Source of the DNA: Pseudomonas arcuscaelestis
GTDB lineage: Bacteria; Pseudomonadota; Gammaproteobacteria; Pseudomonadales; Pseudomonadaceae
Length of the DNA stretch: 64,000 bases
Assembly (NCBI RefSeq): GCF_016881005.1
Contig: NZ_JACOPV010000016.1
Location: forward strand, 62,001 to 126,000
Reading direction: 5' to 3'
Shown here: in pieces, positions 36,198 through 44,474 of the stretch
Position numbering within the stretch: position 1 is the first letter of the stretch
Layout: each line of letters begins with the position of its first letter
Position numbers and translations under genes: made by a program
The notes under the pieces: generated by a model
Told to the model about the DNA's origin: nothing
Databases searched by the model: none
Seen by the model: only the letters and a program-made list of their open reading frames with translations

Positions 36198-38753
36198 ATG
36201 AATGCAGAAACTATTGTCCAGCGGCAGAAGTTGATCATCGTCGGCAACGGCATGGTCGGGCACCACTGCGTTGAGCAACTGATTGAGCGCAATGCGTTGA
36301 GCCGTTTCGAGGTGAGGGTGTTCGGCGAGGAGCGCCAGCGTGCCTACGACCGTGTTCACTTGTCCGAGTATTTCAGTGGCAGCGACGCTGAAGCCTTGGC
36401 CCTGGGCGATGCGAGCCTGTACGCCGACAGCGGCGTCAGCCTGCACTTGGGCGAAACGGTGCTGGAGATCGACCGCGAACGTTGCGAAGTGTTGACGTCG
36501 GCTGGACGCTACCGCTACGACCAACTGATCCTGGCCACCGGTTCCTACCCTTTCGTTCCACCGGTGGTTGGCTGCGAAGGGGCGTCGCGTCTGGTCTACC
36601 GCACCCTCGATGATCTGGATGGTATCCGCGCGGCGGCTGCCCATGCACGACGTGGCGTGGTGGTCGGCGGCGGGCTGCTGGGGCTTGAAGCTGCCAACGC
36701 CCTTAAGTCACTGGGGCTCGAAGCGCATGTGGTGGAGTTCGCACCACGCTTGATGCCGGTGCAGTTGGACAGCGAAGGTGGCGCAGCCCTGCGGGCGCAG
36801 ATCGAGGCACTGGGGGTCGGTGTGCATGTCTCGCGCGGCACGCAAGCGGTGGTAACCGGTGAAGACTATCGCTACCGGATGAACTTCGAGGGTGGCGAAT
36901 ACCTGGAAACCGACCTGATCGTGTTTTCCGCCGGTATCCGTCCGCAGGATGCCTTGGGGCGCAGCAGCGGTTTGGAGATTGCCGCACGCGGTGGCGTGGT
37001 GATCGACAGTGATTGTCGCAGCAGCGACCCGCGCATTTTTGCCATTGGCGAATGCGCATCGTGGAACGGCAGCGTGTTCGGCCTCGTAGCGCCGGGCTAC
37101 AGCATGGCGCGTAACGTCGCGGCGACGCTGATGGGGGATGCGGCCGCCCGCTTCAAGGGTGCCGACATGTCGACCAAGCTCAAGTTGCTCGGCGTTGACG
37201 TCGGTTCGATCGGCGATGCCCACGGCGCAACACCCGGGGCGCGCAGCTACCGCTTCATCGATGAAGCCAACTCGGCGTACCGCCGCCTGGTCGTGGATGC
37301 CTCGGGCAAACGCGTGCTGGGCGCGGTGCTGGTAGGCGATAACAGCTATTACGACACCTTGCTGCAATACGTGCAGAACGCAATTGCCCTGCCGGCTGAT
37401 CCCGCGGCCTTGATTCTGCCGCAAGTGTCCGGGGCGCCGACCCTCGGTGCCGATGCCCTGCCGGACACTGCGACCATCTGCTCCTGCCACAACGTCAGCA
37501 AAGGCGCGATCTGCGGCGCCATCGACGAGGGGTGTGGCGAACTGGCTGCCCTCAAGCAACAGACCAAGGCGTGTACCGGTTGCGGTGGTTGCGCGGCATT
37601 GCTCAAGCAAGTCTTTGAGCATGAGCTGATTGCTCGGGGTGTCAGTGTCGACAAGAGCCTGTGCGAACACTTTGCCTACACGCGCCAAGAGTTGTATGCC
37701 CTGGTACGCGTTGAGGGCATCCTCAGTTTTGACGAAATGCTCGCCAAGCATGGTCGCGGCCATGTCGGTTGCGACATCTGCAAGCCCACGGTCGGCTCCA
37801 TCCTCGCATCGTGCTGGAACCAGCCCATCATGGACGCATCGCTGGTGCCGTTGCAGGACACCAACGACACCTTCATGGCCAACATGCAAAAGAATGGTAC
37901 CTATTCGGTTGTGCCGCGAATTCCTGGCGGTGAAATTACCCCGGACAAGCTCATCGTCATCGGTGAGGTGGCGAAAAAATACGACCTCTACACCAAGATT
38001 ACCGGTGGCCAGCGCATCGATCTTTTTGGCGCGCAATTGCATGAGTTGCCGGCGATCTGGAGTGAATTGATCGAAGCCGGCTTCGAAACCGGCCACGCCT
38101 ACGGCAAGTCCACGCGCACGGTAAAGTCCTGTGTCGGCAGTACCTGGTGCCGCTATGGCGTGCAAGACAGCGTAAAAATGGCCCTGCTCCTGGAAGACCG
38201 CTACAAGGGCCTGCGCTCGCCGCACAAACTCAAGTTCGCCGTCTCTGGCTGCACCCGCGAATGTGCCGAAGCGCAGAGTAAGGATATTGGTGTAATCGCC
38301 ACCGAGAAGGGCTGGAACCTGTACATCTGTGGCAATGGCGGCATGCGTCCGCGCCATGCCGAGCTGTTCGCCACTGACCTGGATGATGCCGGGCTGATTC
38401 GTCTCATCGATCGGGTACTGATGTTCTACATTCGCACCGCCGACAAATTGCAGCGTACCTCGGTGTGGCGCGAGAGCCTGGAAGGCGGCTTGAACTATCT
38501 GAAACAGGTCATTATCGAAGATTCACTAGGCCTGGCTGCCGAGCTGGAAGCTCAGATGCAGTTAGTGGTCGATCGCTACGAATGTGAATGGGCCAATGCT
38601 CTCAAGGATCCCGAGAAGCTCAAGCGCTTTCGCACTTTCGTCAATGACCATCGCCCAGACCCCGGCGTGCATTTTGTTCGTGAGCGTGGTCAACGCCGCC
38701 CCATTGCCGCCGCAGAGCTTCACTTGATCCCGACCACTGAAGAGGTGCTGTGA
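36198..38753 (+). CDS. nirB: Nitrite reductase (NAD(P)H), large subunit
   Basis: 851 residues. Order: FAD/NAD(P) oxidoreductase domain (IIVGNGMVGHHCVEQL, GVVVGGGLLGLEAANAL), BFD-like [2Fe-2S] region (CSCHNVSKGAI and CTGCGGC), then the sirohaem/4Fe-4S domain with KSCVGSTWCRYG and SGCTREC cysteines. It reduces nitrite to ammonium in the cytoplasm. The ATG at 36198 follows GAGGATCGGGT. The stop overlaps nirD by one base. It completes the pathway begun by the nitrate reductase upstream. Confidence 0.97.
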   Translation: MNAETIVQRQKLIIVGNGMVGHHCVEQLIERNALSRFEVRVFGEERQRAYDRVHLSEYFSGSDAEALALGDASLYADSGVSLHLGETVLEIDRERCEVLTSAGRYRYDQLILATGSYPFVPPVVGCEGASRLVYRTLDDLDGIRAAAAHARRGVVVGGGLLGLEAANALKSLGLEAHVVEFAPRLMPVQLDSEGGAALRAQIEALGVGVHVSRGTQAVVTGEDYRYRMNFEGGEYLETDLIVFSAGIRPQDALGRSSGLEIAARGGVVIDSDCRSSDPRIFAIGECASWNGSVFGLVAPGYSMARNVAATLMGDAAARFKGADMSTKLKLLGVDVGSIGDAHGATPGARSYRFIDEANSAYRRLVVDASGKRVLGAVLVGDNSYYDTLLQYVQNAIALPADPAALILPQVSGAPTLGADALPDTATICSCHNVSKGAICGAIDEGCGELAALKQQTKACTGCGGCAALLKQVFEHELIARGVSVDKSLCEHFAYTRQELYALVRVEGILSFDEMLAKHGRGHVGCDICKPTVGSILASCWNQPIMDASLVPLQDTNDTFMANMQKNGTYSVVPRIPGGEITPDKLIVIGEVAKKYDLYTKITGGQRIDLFGAQLHELPAIWSELIEAGFETGHAYGKSTRTVKSCVGSTWCRYGVQDSVKMALLLEDRYKGLRSPHKLKFAVSGCTRECAEAQSKDIGVIATEKGWNLYICGNGGMRPRHAELFATDLDDAGLIRLIDRVLMFYIRTADKLQRTSVWRESLEGGLNYLKQVIIEDSLGLAAELEAQMQLVVDRYECEWANALKDPEKLKRFRTFVNDHRPDPGVHFVRERGQRRPIAAAELHLIPTTEEVL

Positions 38754-39118
38754 TGAGTCTGTCCAATGCTGCTGTAAACCTGCAAACCCAAGACTGGCAA
38801 GCGGTGTGCAACCGCCAGGACCTGGTTGCGCAATCGGGCGTGGTTGTCTGGTTCGAAGGCCGGCAGGTGGCGCTGTTCTACCTGCCTGAGGAGCAAACAC
38901 CCCTGTTTGCTATCGACAACCACGACCCCAAGTCAGGCGCCAATGTGATCGGTCGCGGTCTGATCGGGCACATCAAAGGCGAGTTGGTGGTTGCAGCGCC
39001 CTTGTACAAACAGCATTTCAGCCTGCGCGATGGTCACTGCCTGGAAGATGCGCAGCAGGGCCTGCAAGTGTGGCCGGTGCGGATTCGCGGTGACCAGGTA
39101 GAGATCGGCGTGCAGTAA
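38753..39118 (+). CDS. nirD: Nitrite reductase (NAD(P)H), small subunit
   Basis: 121 residues of the NirD Rieske-like fold (WQAVCNRQDLVAQSGVVVWF, FAIDNHDPKSGANVIGRGLIG, LYKQHFSLRDGHCLED). As in other NirD proteins, the iron-sulfur ligand set of true Rieske proteins is incomplete. It partners NirB. I chose the ATG at 38753, which overlaps the nirB stop, over the adjacent GTG at 38750. Confidence 0.95.
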   Translation: MSLSNAAVNLQTQDWQAVCNRQDLVAQSGVVVWFEGRQVALFYLPEEQTPLFAIDNHDPKSGANVIGRGLIGHIKGELVVAAPLYKQHFSLRDGHCLEDAQQGLQVWPVRIRGDQVEIGVQ

Positions 39119-39178
39119 CAGCAGGTTCATCCGGCGAAAGCAGTCGCAGGCTGGTCAGGGCCTCGATAAACTCCGAGG

Positions 39179-40111
39179 ATGAACCTCGACACCCGAATCA
39201 AATTCCGCCACCTGTTGTGCTTTCTCGAAATCGCTCGCCAGGGCAGTTTCGCCAAGGCTGCCGATGCCATGGCAATCAGTCAGCCGGCGATTTCCAAAAC
39301 CCTCAAGGAGTTGGAAGCGCTTTTGCAGACCCGCCTGTTCGAGCGCAGCAAGCAGGGCGTCGAATTGACCCCTGCCGGGGTGCGCTTCATGCGCTACGCA
39401 GGGCCGAGCGTGCAGGCCCTGCGCGAAGGCGTGAGTAGCTTGCGTGGTGAAGAACACGCGCCACCACAGGTCAAGGTCGGTGTACTGTCGACGGTGGAAA
39501 GCCTGCTGATGCCGGAGGTGCTGTGCCGCCTGCATCAACGTCACCAGGCCCTGGTAGTCAGTGTCGCCACCGGGCCCAGCGCGCACCTGCTGGCGCAACT
39601 GCATGTCGGCGAACTTGACCTGGTGATCGGGCGCATGACCGACAGCCCGCAGATCCAAGGCCTGTCGTTCGAACATCTGTACAGCGAGTCGATGTCGCTG
39701 GTGGTGCGTCCGGCTCATCCGTTGCTTGCGCGCCAGCCCGTCGAGCGCAGCCAACTGGGGCGTTACCCATTGGTGCTACCGCTGGCCGGCACCACTATTC
39801 GCAAGCATGCCGACAGCTTGTTTATCCAGTGCGCCATCGAGCAGCCGGCCCAGCGCCTGGAAACCCTTTCGCCCGCCTTGAGCCGGCGTTACGTGCAAAG
39901 CAGTGACGCGGTGTGGGTCGCACCCAGGGATGCGGTGCGCATCGACCTGGGGCGCGGTGAGTTATGCGAGCTGGACCTTGGCGTACAAGAGCCGGGCGGC
40001 TCGGTAGGCATCTGTAGCAATGCCGCTTTGCCGTTGAGCTTGCCCACGCGCTGGCTGTGCGAAGTGCTGCGCGAAGTGGCAGGGCAGTACCGCGATGGCA
40101 GCTACCCGTGA
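39179..40111 (+). CDS. LysR-family regulator, PcaQ-like
   Basis: 310 residues. The HTH contains FLEIARQGSFAKAADAMAISQPAISKTLKELE; the effector domain (STVESLLMPEVLCRLHQRH, LAQLHVGELDLVIGRM) resembles PcaQ and Cbl/GbpR-type regulators of aromatic and sugar metabolism. It starts 60 bp after nirD on the same strand. PcaQ normally governs protocatechuate genes, none of which are in this window, so its target is elsewhere or the name is wrong. Confidence 0.85.
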   Translation: MNLDTRIKFRHLLCFLEIARQGSFAKAADAMAISQPAISKTLKELEALLQTRLFERSKQGVELTPAGVRFMRYAGPSVQALREGVSSLRGEEHAPPQVKVGVLSTVESLLMPEVLCRLHQRHQALVVSVATGPSAHLLAQLHVGELDLVIGRMTDSPQIQGLSFEHLYSESMSLVVRPAHPLLARQPVERSQLGRYPLVLPLAGTTIRKHADSLFIQCAIEQPAQRLETLSPALSRRYVQSSDAVWVAPRDAVRIDLGRGELCELDLGVQEPGGSVGICSNAALPLSLPTRWLCEVLREVAGQYRDGSYP

Positions 40112-40230
40112 AATCCTGGCAATCTTACAAACAGCTACAAAACCTGCTGGAAGAAGTTGCCCAAGTGCGTGGCCCCGTCAATACTGGCCACTGGCTGCAG
40201 CTTTGTATGAAGATGGATTTACTTGGCTGA
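40108..40230 (+). CDS. Possible 40-codon ORF after the LysR gene
   Basis: A GTG start overlaps the LysR stop, and 40 codons follow with a plausible amphipathic helix (YKQLQNLLEEVAQVRG) and balanced codon use. There is no clear ribosome site and no family I know. It may be chance. Confidence 0.2.
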   Translation: MKSWQSYKQLQNLLEEVAQVRGPVNTGHWLQLCMKMDLLG

Positions 40231-40338
40231 ACTTATCCGGCTTTTCTTGCTCTCATGCCGGTAGCCATTGGTCGTGGCCGCCTGATAAGCTCGCGGCTTT
40301 ACTCGAATGCCCTATTGGCGCATGAACAAGGAAATAGC

Positions 40339-41073
40339 ATGAAACAGCATCGGTTGGCGGCTGCGGTTGCCCTGGTTAGTCTGGTCCTGGCGGGTTGCGA
40401 TTCGCAGACCAGCGTCGAGCTCAAGACTCCGGCACAGAAAGCCTCCTACGGTATTGGCCTGAACATGGGCAAAAGCCTGGCTCAGGAAGGCATGGACGAC
40501 CTTGATTCTAAAGCTGTCGCTCAAGGCATCGAAGATGCTGTCGGCAAGAAAGAACAGAAAATCAAGGACGAAGAACTGGTCGAAGCCTTTGCTGCCTTGC
40601 AGAAGCGCGCTGAAGAGCGCCTGGTCAAGATGAGCGAAGAATCGGCTGCCGCTGGCAAGAAGTTCCTTGATGAAAACGGCAAGAAAGCCGGTGTCGTCAC
40701 CACTGCTTCGGGCCTGCAGTACGAAGTGGTCAAGAAGGCCGACGGCGCTCAGCCCAAGCCTACCGACGTAGTCACTGTTCACTACGAAGGCAAGCTGATC
40801 GACGGCAAGGTATTCGACAGCTCGGTCGAGCGCGGCAGCCCGATCGACCTGCCAGTAAGCGGCGTGATCCCGGGTTGGGTCGAAGGCCTGCAACTGATGC
40901 ACGTTGGTGAGAAGTACAAGCTGTTCATTCCGTCGGACCTGGCTTACGGCGCACAAAGCCCAAGCCCGATGATCCCGGCCAATTCGGTTCTGGTATTCGA
41001 ACTGGAACTGCTGGGCATCAAGGACCAGGCCAAGCCTGACGCCGAGGCGCCAGCTGATCCTGCAGCCGAGTAA
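40339..41073 (+). CDS. FKBP-type peptidyl-prolyl isomerase, lipoprotein
   Basis: 244 residues. The N-terminus is a lipoprotein signal (ALVSLVLAGC), then an FKBP_N dimerisation region (TPAQKASYGIGLNMGKSLAQ) and a long helix. The C-terminal isomerase domain has VTVHYEGKLIDGKVFDSS, IPGWVEGLQLMHVGEK and IPSDLAYG. It resembles FkpA/Mip proteins that help fold envelope proteins. The start at 40339 has AAGGAAATAG upstream. A strong terminator follows. Confidence 0.92.
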   Translation: MKQHRLAAAVALVSLVLAGCDSQTSVELKTPAQKASYGIGLNMGKSLAQEGMDDLDSKAVAQGIEDAVGKKEQKIKDEELVEAFAALQKRAEERLVKMSEESAAAGKKFLDENGKKAGVVTTASGLQYEVVKKADGAQPKPTDVVTVHYEGKLIDGKVFDSSVERGSPIDLPVSGVIPGWVEGLQLMHVGEKYKLFIPSDLAYGAQSPSPMIPANSVLVFELELLGIKDQAKPDAEAPADPAAE

Positions 41074-41090
41074 ATTCGCTTGCAGTACCG

Positions 41091-41123
41091 ACAACGCCCC
41101 GTCTCTACGGGGCGTTGTTGTTT
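41091..41123 (+). terminator. Terminator of the FKBP gene
   Basis: ACAACGCCCC and GGGGCGTTGT pair perfectly around a short loop and are followed by a T-rich tail. It lies 18 bp after the stop. Confidence 0.9.
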
Positions 41124-41303
41124 GTGTAATCGATACGAACGCTGTAGGGCTCAGACGGTCTGAAAAGCTGCACCCCATGTGTAAAAGGTGCAGGATTGGC
41201 AAAACGTTTGCGCAATTGAAACAGGTGTGTAAAAAACGCCCGATTTAAGCCCGGCCCTTGCCGGGCGGGCGCCCTGAGCTCCAAAAGTGGCTCTGTTCAC
41301 AAG

Positions 41304-41328
41304 GTTATCCACAATAATTGTGGATAAC
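41304..41328. repeat. Perfect inverted pair of DnaA boxes
   Basis: The arms GTTATCCACAAT and ATTGTGGATAAC are exact reverse complements around a single A. Each arm contains a consensus DnaA box (TTATCCACA). It sits 26 bp before the start of the DUF1232 gene, inside a 230-bp gap that is otherwise empty apart from the FKBP terminator. Confidence 0.6.
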
Positions 41329-41354
41329 ATTTCCCCGGTGGGGATGGAGGACGT

Positions 41355-41795
41355 ATGAAAGCTCCGTGGAATTTCGCCCGCTTTCTGCCCTTGGCCGAGC
41401 GATTGCTCAGCCGTGGCCGTCTGCCAGCGTTGATTTTCGCCGTGGCGCGCAAAGGCCCACGGCTGGGCAAGCTGCGCGAAGACGTGCGCTTGATGCAGGC
41501 GCTGTGCCTGGCCTGGTGGCGCGGTGAATACCGCTCGATCAGCACCAAGGCGCTGGTTACTGTGGTCGCCGGGTTGCTGTACTTCGTAAGCCCGCTGGAT
41601 GCCATTCCCGACTGGTTGCTGGGGGTTGGCATGCTGGATGACATCGCCGTCCTGGCCTGGGTAATGAAGGCTGTGTCCGATGAGCTGGCGGCCTTCAGCG
41701 CCTGGCGCAAGCGTCAGGCGCCGGAAAAACTGCGGGTGGTCGAACGCCTGCCCGATACCCCCGAAGCGCTACGACTGGAGCAGACCAAAGGCTAA
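41355..41795 (+). CDS. YkvA-like DUF1232 membrane protein
   Basis: 146 residues. The DUF1232 core (LVTVVAGLLYFVSPLDAIPDWLLGVGMLDDIAVLAWVMKAV) forms a hydrophobic segment with the conserved SPLDAIPD motif. The function of the family is unknown. GGAGGACGT stands right before the ATG. It may be controlled by the DnaA-box palindrome just upstream. Confidence 0.85.
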   Translation: MKAPWNFARFLPLAERLLSRGRLPALIFAVARKGPRLGKLREDVRLMQALCLAWWRGEYRSISTKALVTVVAGLLYFVSPLDAIPDWLLGVGMLDDIAVLAWVMKAVSDELAAFSAWRKRQAPEKLRVVERLPDTPEALRLEQTKG

Positions 41796-41839
41796 TTTCA
41801 TCAGTACGCTGCACACCCTTGTGGGCTGGTAATATAATT

Positions 41840-41856
41840 GGCATAAGGATTATGCC
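41840..41856. promoter_or_regulatory. Candidate operator of the HTH gene
   Basis: GGCATAA-GGA-TTATGCC is a perfect 7-bp inverted repeat, 37 bp before the HTH start, next to TAATATAATT, which could be the -10 region. This is typical of autoregulated antitoxin-like genes. Confidence 0.55.
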
Positions 41857-41893
41857 TACAAATTACATCTCGTAATCCTACAAGGGGGTTGCA

Positions 41894-42232
41894 ATGGGTA
41901 TTCAGGTCATCAGCCGGGACGGTCAACCCGAATATGCGGTTGTACCTTGGGAGCAGTACCAGGCACTGCTCAAGGCAGCAGGCCAATTGGAGTCGACGGT
42001 TGTTGAAGATGCGCATGCTACCTCTCAAGAAACCAGCAGCTTGCCGTGTTTCAGCGAGCTGGGGCGTTTGCGCGAGGGCAAGGGGCTGGCTGCCGAGCAA
42101 CTGGCTCGCAGCGTTGGTATCAGCCCGGTGTACCTGGCTTTGATCGAGAGTGGCGAGCGCCACCCTGATGCCGCGATTCGTCGTAGTCTGGCGTGGGAGC
42201 TAGGTGTCCCTGGATGGAGCGAGCCGACGTGA
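41894..42232 (+). CDS. XRE-type HTH regulator with antitoxin-like N-terminus
   Basis: 112 residues. The first 35 (EYAVVPWEQYQALLKAA) resemble the strand-helix start of Phd/YefM-type antitoxins; the C-terminal half is a Cro/CI HTH (LGRLREGKGLAAEQLARSVGISPVYLALIESGERHP). AAGGGGG precedes the ATG. A palindrome lies upstream and an unknown gene overlaps its stop, the usual layout of a two-gene autoregulated module. Whether it is a toxin-antitoxin pair is unproven. Confidence 0.75.
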   Translation: MGIQVISRDGQPEYAVVPWEQYQALLKAAGQLESTVVEDAHATSQETSSLPCFSELGRLREGKGLAAEQLARSVGISPVYLALIESGERHPDAAIRRSLAWELGVPGWSEPT

Positions 42233-42603
42233 GCGGCGTACGGATCAGCCGCCAGCATTGGGATGGTCTGCTCGACGAGCTGGATCTGGCTCGCCGCCAA
42301 CGCCACCTGCTGACCTATCGTGCGTTACTCGAACGCCTGCAACTGCCCAGCCCCGCCATGCAGACCCTGACCGCAGCGCTGGAACATCTGGCGGCACTCG
42401 ACGCCCGTGCCGAACAGCCCCTGCGCAGCTCGCTGGTGATAAGCCAGGGCGCCAGCCGCTTGCCACGTACCGGCTTTTTCGAGTGTGTGGAGCGCCTCGG
42501 GCGCTTTGCCGGACCATCGGACGGCATGGCCGCTGCCTCCTGGCATGCCTCGGAAGTGGTGCGGGTGTTCGAATACAGCTATCCGGAAAAAGAAGAAGCC
42601 TGA
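42229..42603 (+). CDS. Unknown protein, translationally coupled to the HTH gene
   Basis: 124 residues from a GTG overlapping the HTH stop, with GGAG nine bases upstream; an ATG at 42214 is also in frame. No signal or membrane segment. Order of features: a helical start, TYRALLERLQLP, LTAALEHLAALDARAEQPLRSSLVIS and LPRTGFFECVERLG. This order of a TY-x-x-L element, then Pro-Leu with a hydrophobic strand, then Pro-x-x-GFF recalls small uncharacterised proteins found beside regulators, but I cannot name the family. Confidence 0.7.
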   Translation: MSGVRISRQHWDGLLDELDLARRQRHLLTYRALLERLQLPSPAMQTLTAALEHLAALDARAEQPLRSSLVISQGASRLPRTGFFECVERLGRFAGPSDGMAAASWHASEVVRVFEYSYPEKEEA

Positions 42604-42622
42604 TCCCTACCCACGGTATCGA

Positions 42623-44350
42623 TCAGGTACAGGCTGTGCCCGCATAGGCCTGGTGCTTGGCCTGTGATGCCAGTTCGGCAAGCTGCCCGGCATCGAGGTC
42701 GGCGCATGCCTCCGGGCGCAGGTGCACCACGCCGATAGACAATGACAACAGCGCGAACTCCTGACGCTGCCCTTGGCGATTGGGGGCGATGAAACACCCC
42801 GCTTGCATATGTTCGGGGCGGTAGAAGCGTCGGCACTGGCGCTGGAAGTCTTCGAGCAGCAGTTGCAACCTGCGCTCCCAGTCGGCAGAACCCAGAACCA
42901 GCATGAAATCGTCACCGCCGATGTGACCGACGAAGTCGTGGTTTGGATCTACCCGTTCATTCAGGCATTGGGCCAGGCACAGCAAGACCTCGTCGCCACG
43001 GGCATAACCGTAGATGTCATTGAACGGCTTGAAACTGTCGATATCCACATAGCAGATGGTTGCCTCGCGCTGCTGTTGCAGCAGGCGAGTCAGGCACTGC
43101 TGGATTGGAACGTTGCCCGGCAACAGGGTCAGGGGATTGGCATAACGCGCCTGCTGGATTTTTTGCTCGGTGATCAATTTGAGTACATCGATTACCCGGC
43201 CCAGGCCCAGGTAGCGGCCGTTGTGAATAATGATGAAGTCTTCTTCAATGCGCTGACGCGCTCGACTGGTGAGCAAACGGCTGACCTGTTGCAGCGACTG
43301 GGTCAATTCCACGGCCAGAAAATCGTCGCTCATCAGCCTGCTGATCGGCTTGCGGGCGAACAGGTCGGTGGCAAAAGGTTTGAGTAGAACATCGGACAAC
43401 GAATGACGGTGGACGATACCGCAGGGTTGACGGTGTTCATTGAGTACCGCCAGCGAATTGAGGTTGGCCTGACGCCGAAACAGTTCCAGCACTTGCGCAG
43501 TGGAGGTGCCTTGCGGCACCGCAGGCTGCTCGTTGAGCAGGGCCGCCAGGTTGCCGCCGTCTTCGCTGAGGGTCTGCATTTGCCGCTCAGGGCAGCCAAG
43601 CATGTGCTGGATATCTCGCGATGGCTGTTCCTGCGGACGGCCGAGCAGGTAGCCTTGAACAAGGTCGACGCCCATTTCAGTCAATACCTTGAGCTCTTCG
43701 GCAAGCTCGATACCTTCGGCGATCACTTGCGCTCGCGATGCTCGGGCGATTTGTAGGATGGAGCCGACGAACTCGCGTTTGACCGCATCCAGGTGAATGC
43801 CATCGATAAAGTGACGATCGATCTTGACGTAGTCCGGACGGAGTTCCGACCACAAACGCAGGCTTGAATAGCCGGCGCCGAGGTCATCCAGGGCAATCGA
43901 AAAACCCATGTCACGATAGTGGTGCAGGGCATTGAACAGCAGTTGGAAGTCGTCGGTAGGCGTTTGCTCGGTGAGCTCGATGACCACCCGGCTTGGCGAT
44001 AAACCCAGCTCGTGCAGCATTTTCAAGGTGCGCCCGGACTGATACTGAGGCTCCAGCAAGGACTCAGGCGACACGTTGAGGAACAGCTTGCCATCCAGTT
44101 GCTGCTGACTGAAGTGTCTGCATGCGCTTTCCCGGCAGGCCACTTCCAGCTCGGTCAAACGACCGGCCTGGCGAGCGACGCCAAACAGGTTGATCGGTGA
44201 ATGCAGGGGGCTGTTGGAGGGGCCACGGCTCAAGGCTTCGTAGCCGAGGATACGCCGCTCGGACAGGCAGACAATGGGCTGGAACAGGCTGTGCAAGCCG
44301 CCTTGAGCAAGAATGGTGCTCAACGCGCTGAGCTGTTCGGTCACGGTCAT
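42623..44350 (-). CDS. Cyclic-di-GMP protein, EAL-CBS-CBS-GGDEF
   Basis: 575 residues. The N-terminal EAL phosphodiesterase domain keeps E38-A39-L40, ELTEQ, DDLGAGYSSL and AEGIE, so it should be active. Two CBS motifs (about 275-405) could sense a nucleotide. The C-terminal GGDEF domain carries GGDDF instead of GGDEF, so cyclase activity is doubtful. No membrane segment: cytoplasmic. A terminator lies just upstream of its start. Confidence 0.9.
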   Translation of the reverse strand: MTVTEQLSALSTILAQGGLHSLFQPIVCLSERRILGYEALSRGPSNSPLHSPINLFGVARQAGRLTELEVACRESACRHFSQQQLDGKLFLNVSPESLLEPQYQSGRTLKMLHELGLSPSRVVIELTEQTPTDDFQLLFNALHHYRDMGFSIALDDLGAGYSSLRLWSELRPDYVKIDRHFIDGIHLDAVKREFVGSILQIARASRAQVIAEGIELAEELKVLTEMGVDLVQGYLLGRPQEQPSRDIQHMLGCPERQMQTLSEDGGNLAALLNEQPAVPQGTSTAQVLELFRRQANLNSLAVLNEHRQPCGIVHRHSLSDVLLKPFATDLFARKPISRLMSDDFLAVELTQSLQQVSRLLTSRARQRIEEDFIIIHNGRYLGLGRVIDVLKLITEQKIQQARYANPLTLLPGNVPIQQCLTRLLQQQREATICYVDIDSFKPFNDIYGYARGDEVLLCLAQCLNERVDPNHDFVGHIGGDDFMLVLGSADWERRLQLLLEDFQRQCRRFYRPEHMQAGCFIAPNRQGQRQEFALLSLSIGVVHLRPEACADLDAGQLAELASQAKHQAYAGTACT

Positions 44351-44366
44351 TGGCGGTACTACCTTG

Positions 44367-44404
44367 AAAAAAAGGGACTGAGGCCAGTGGCGCTCAGTCC
44401 CTTA
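44367..44404 (-). terminator. Intrinsic terminator after prc
   Basis: Read leftward, AAGGGACTGAG and CTCAGTCCCTT pair, followed by seven T. It ends the prc transcript but also stands only 16 bp before the EAL-CBS-GGDEF start. Confidence 0.88.
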
Positions 44405-44474
44405 TTTCACGACAGAATCGTGACTGTTTGATGACGCAATAGAGGCACAGTCACATTATTTTGCCATCACCGTA

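Noticed and set aside
36708-38357. 549-codon open frame on the minus strand
   Set aside because: It lies wholly antisense to nirB, is an effect of high GC, and its product has no recognisable domain.
41304-41328. Chromosomal replication origin
   Set aside because: Only two DnaA boxes, no AT-rich unwinding region and none of the usual origin genes nearby.
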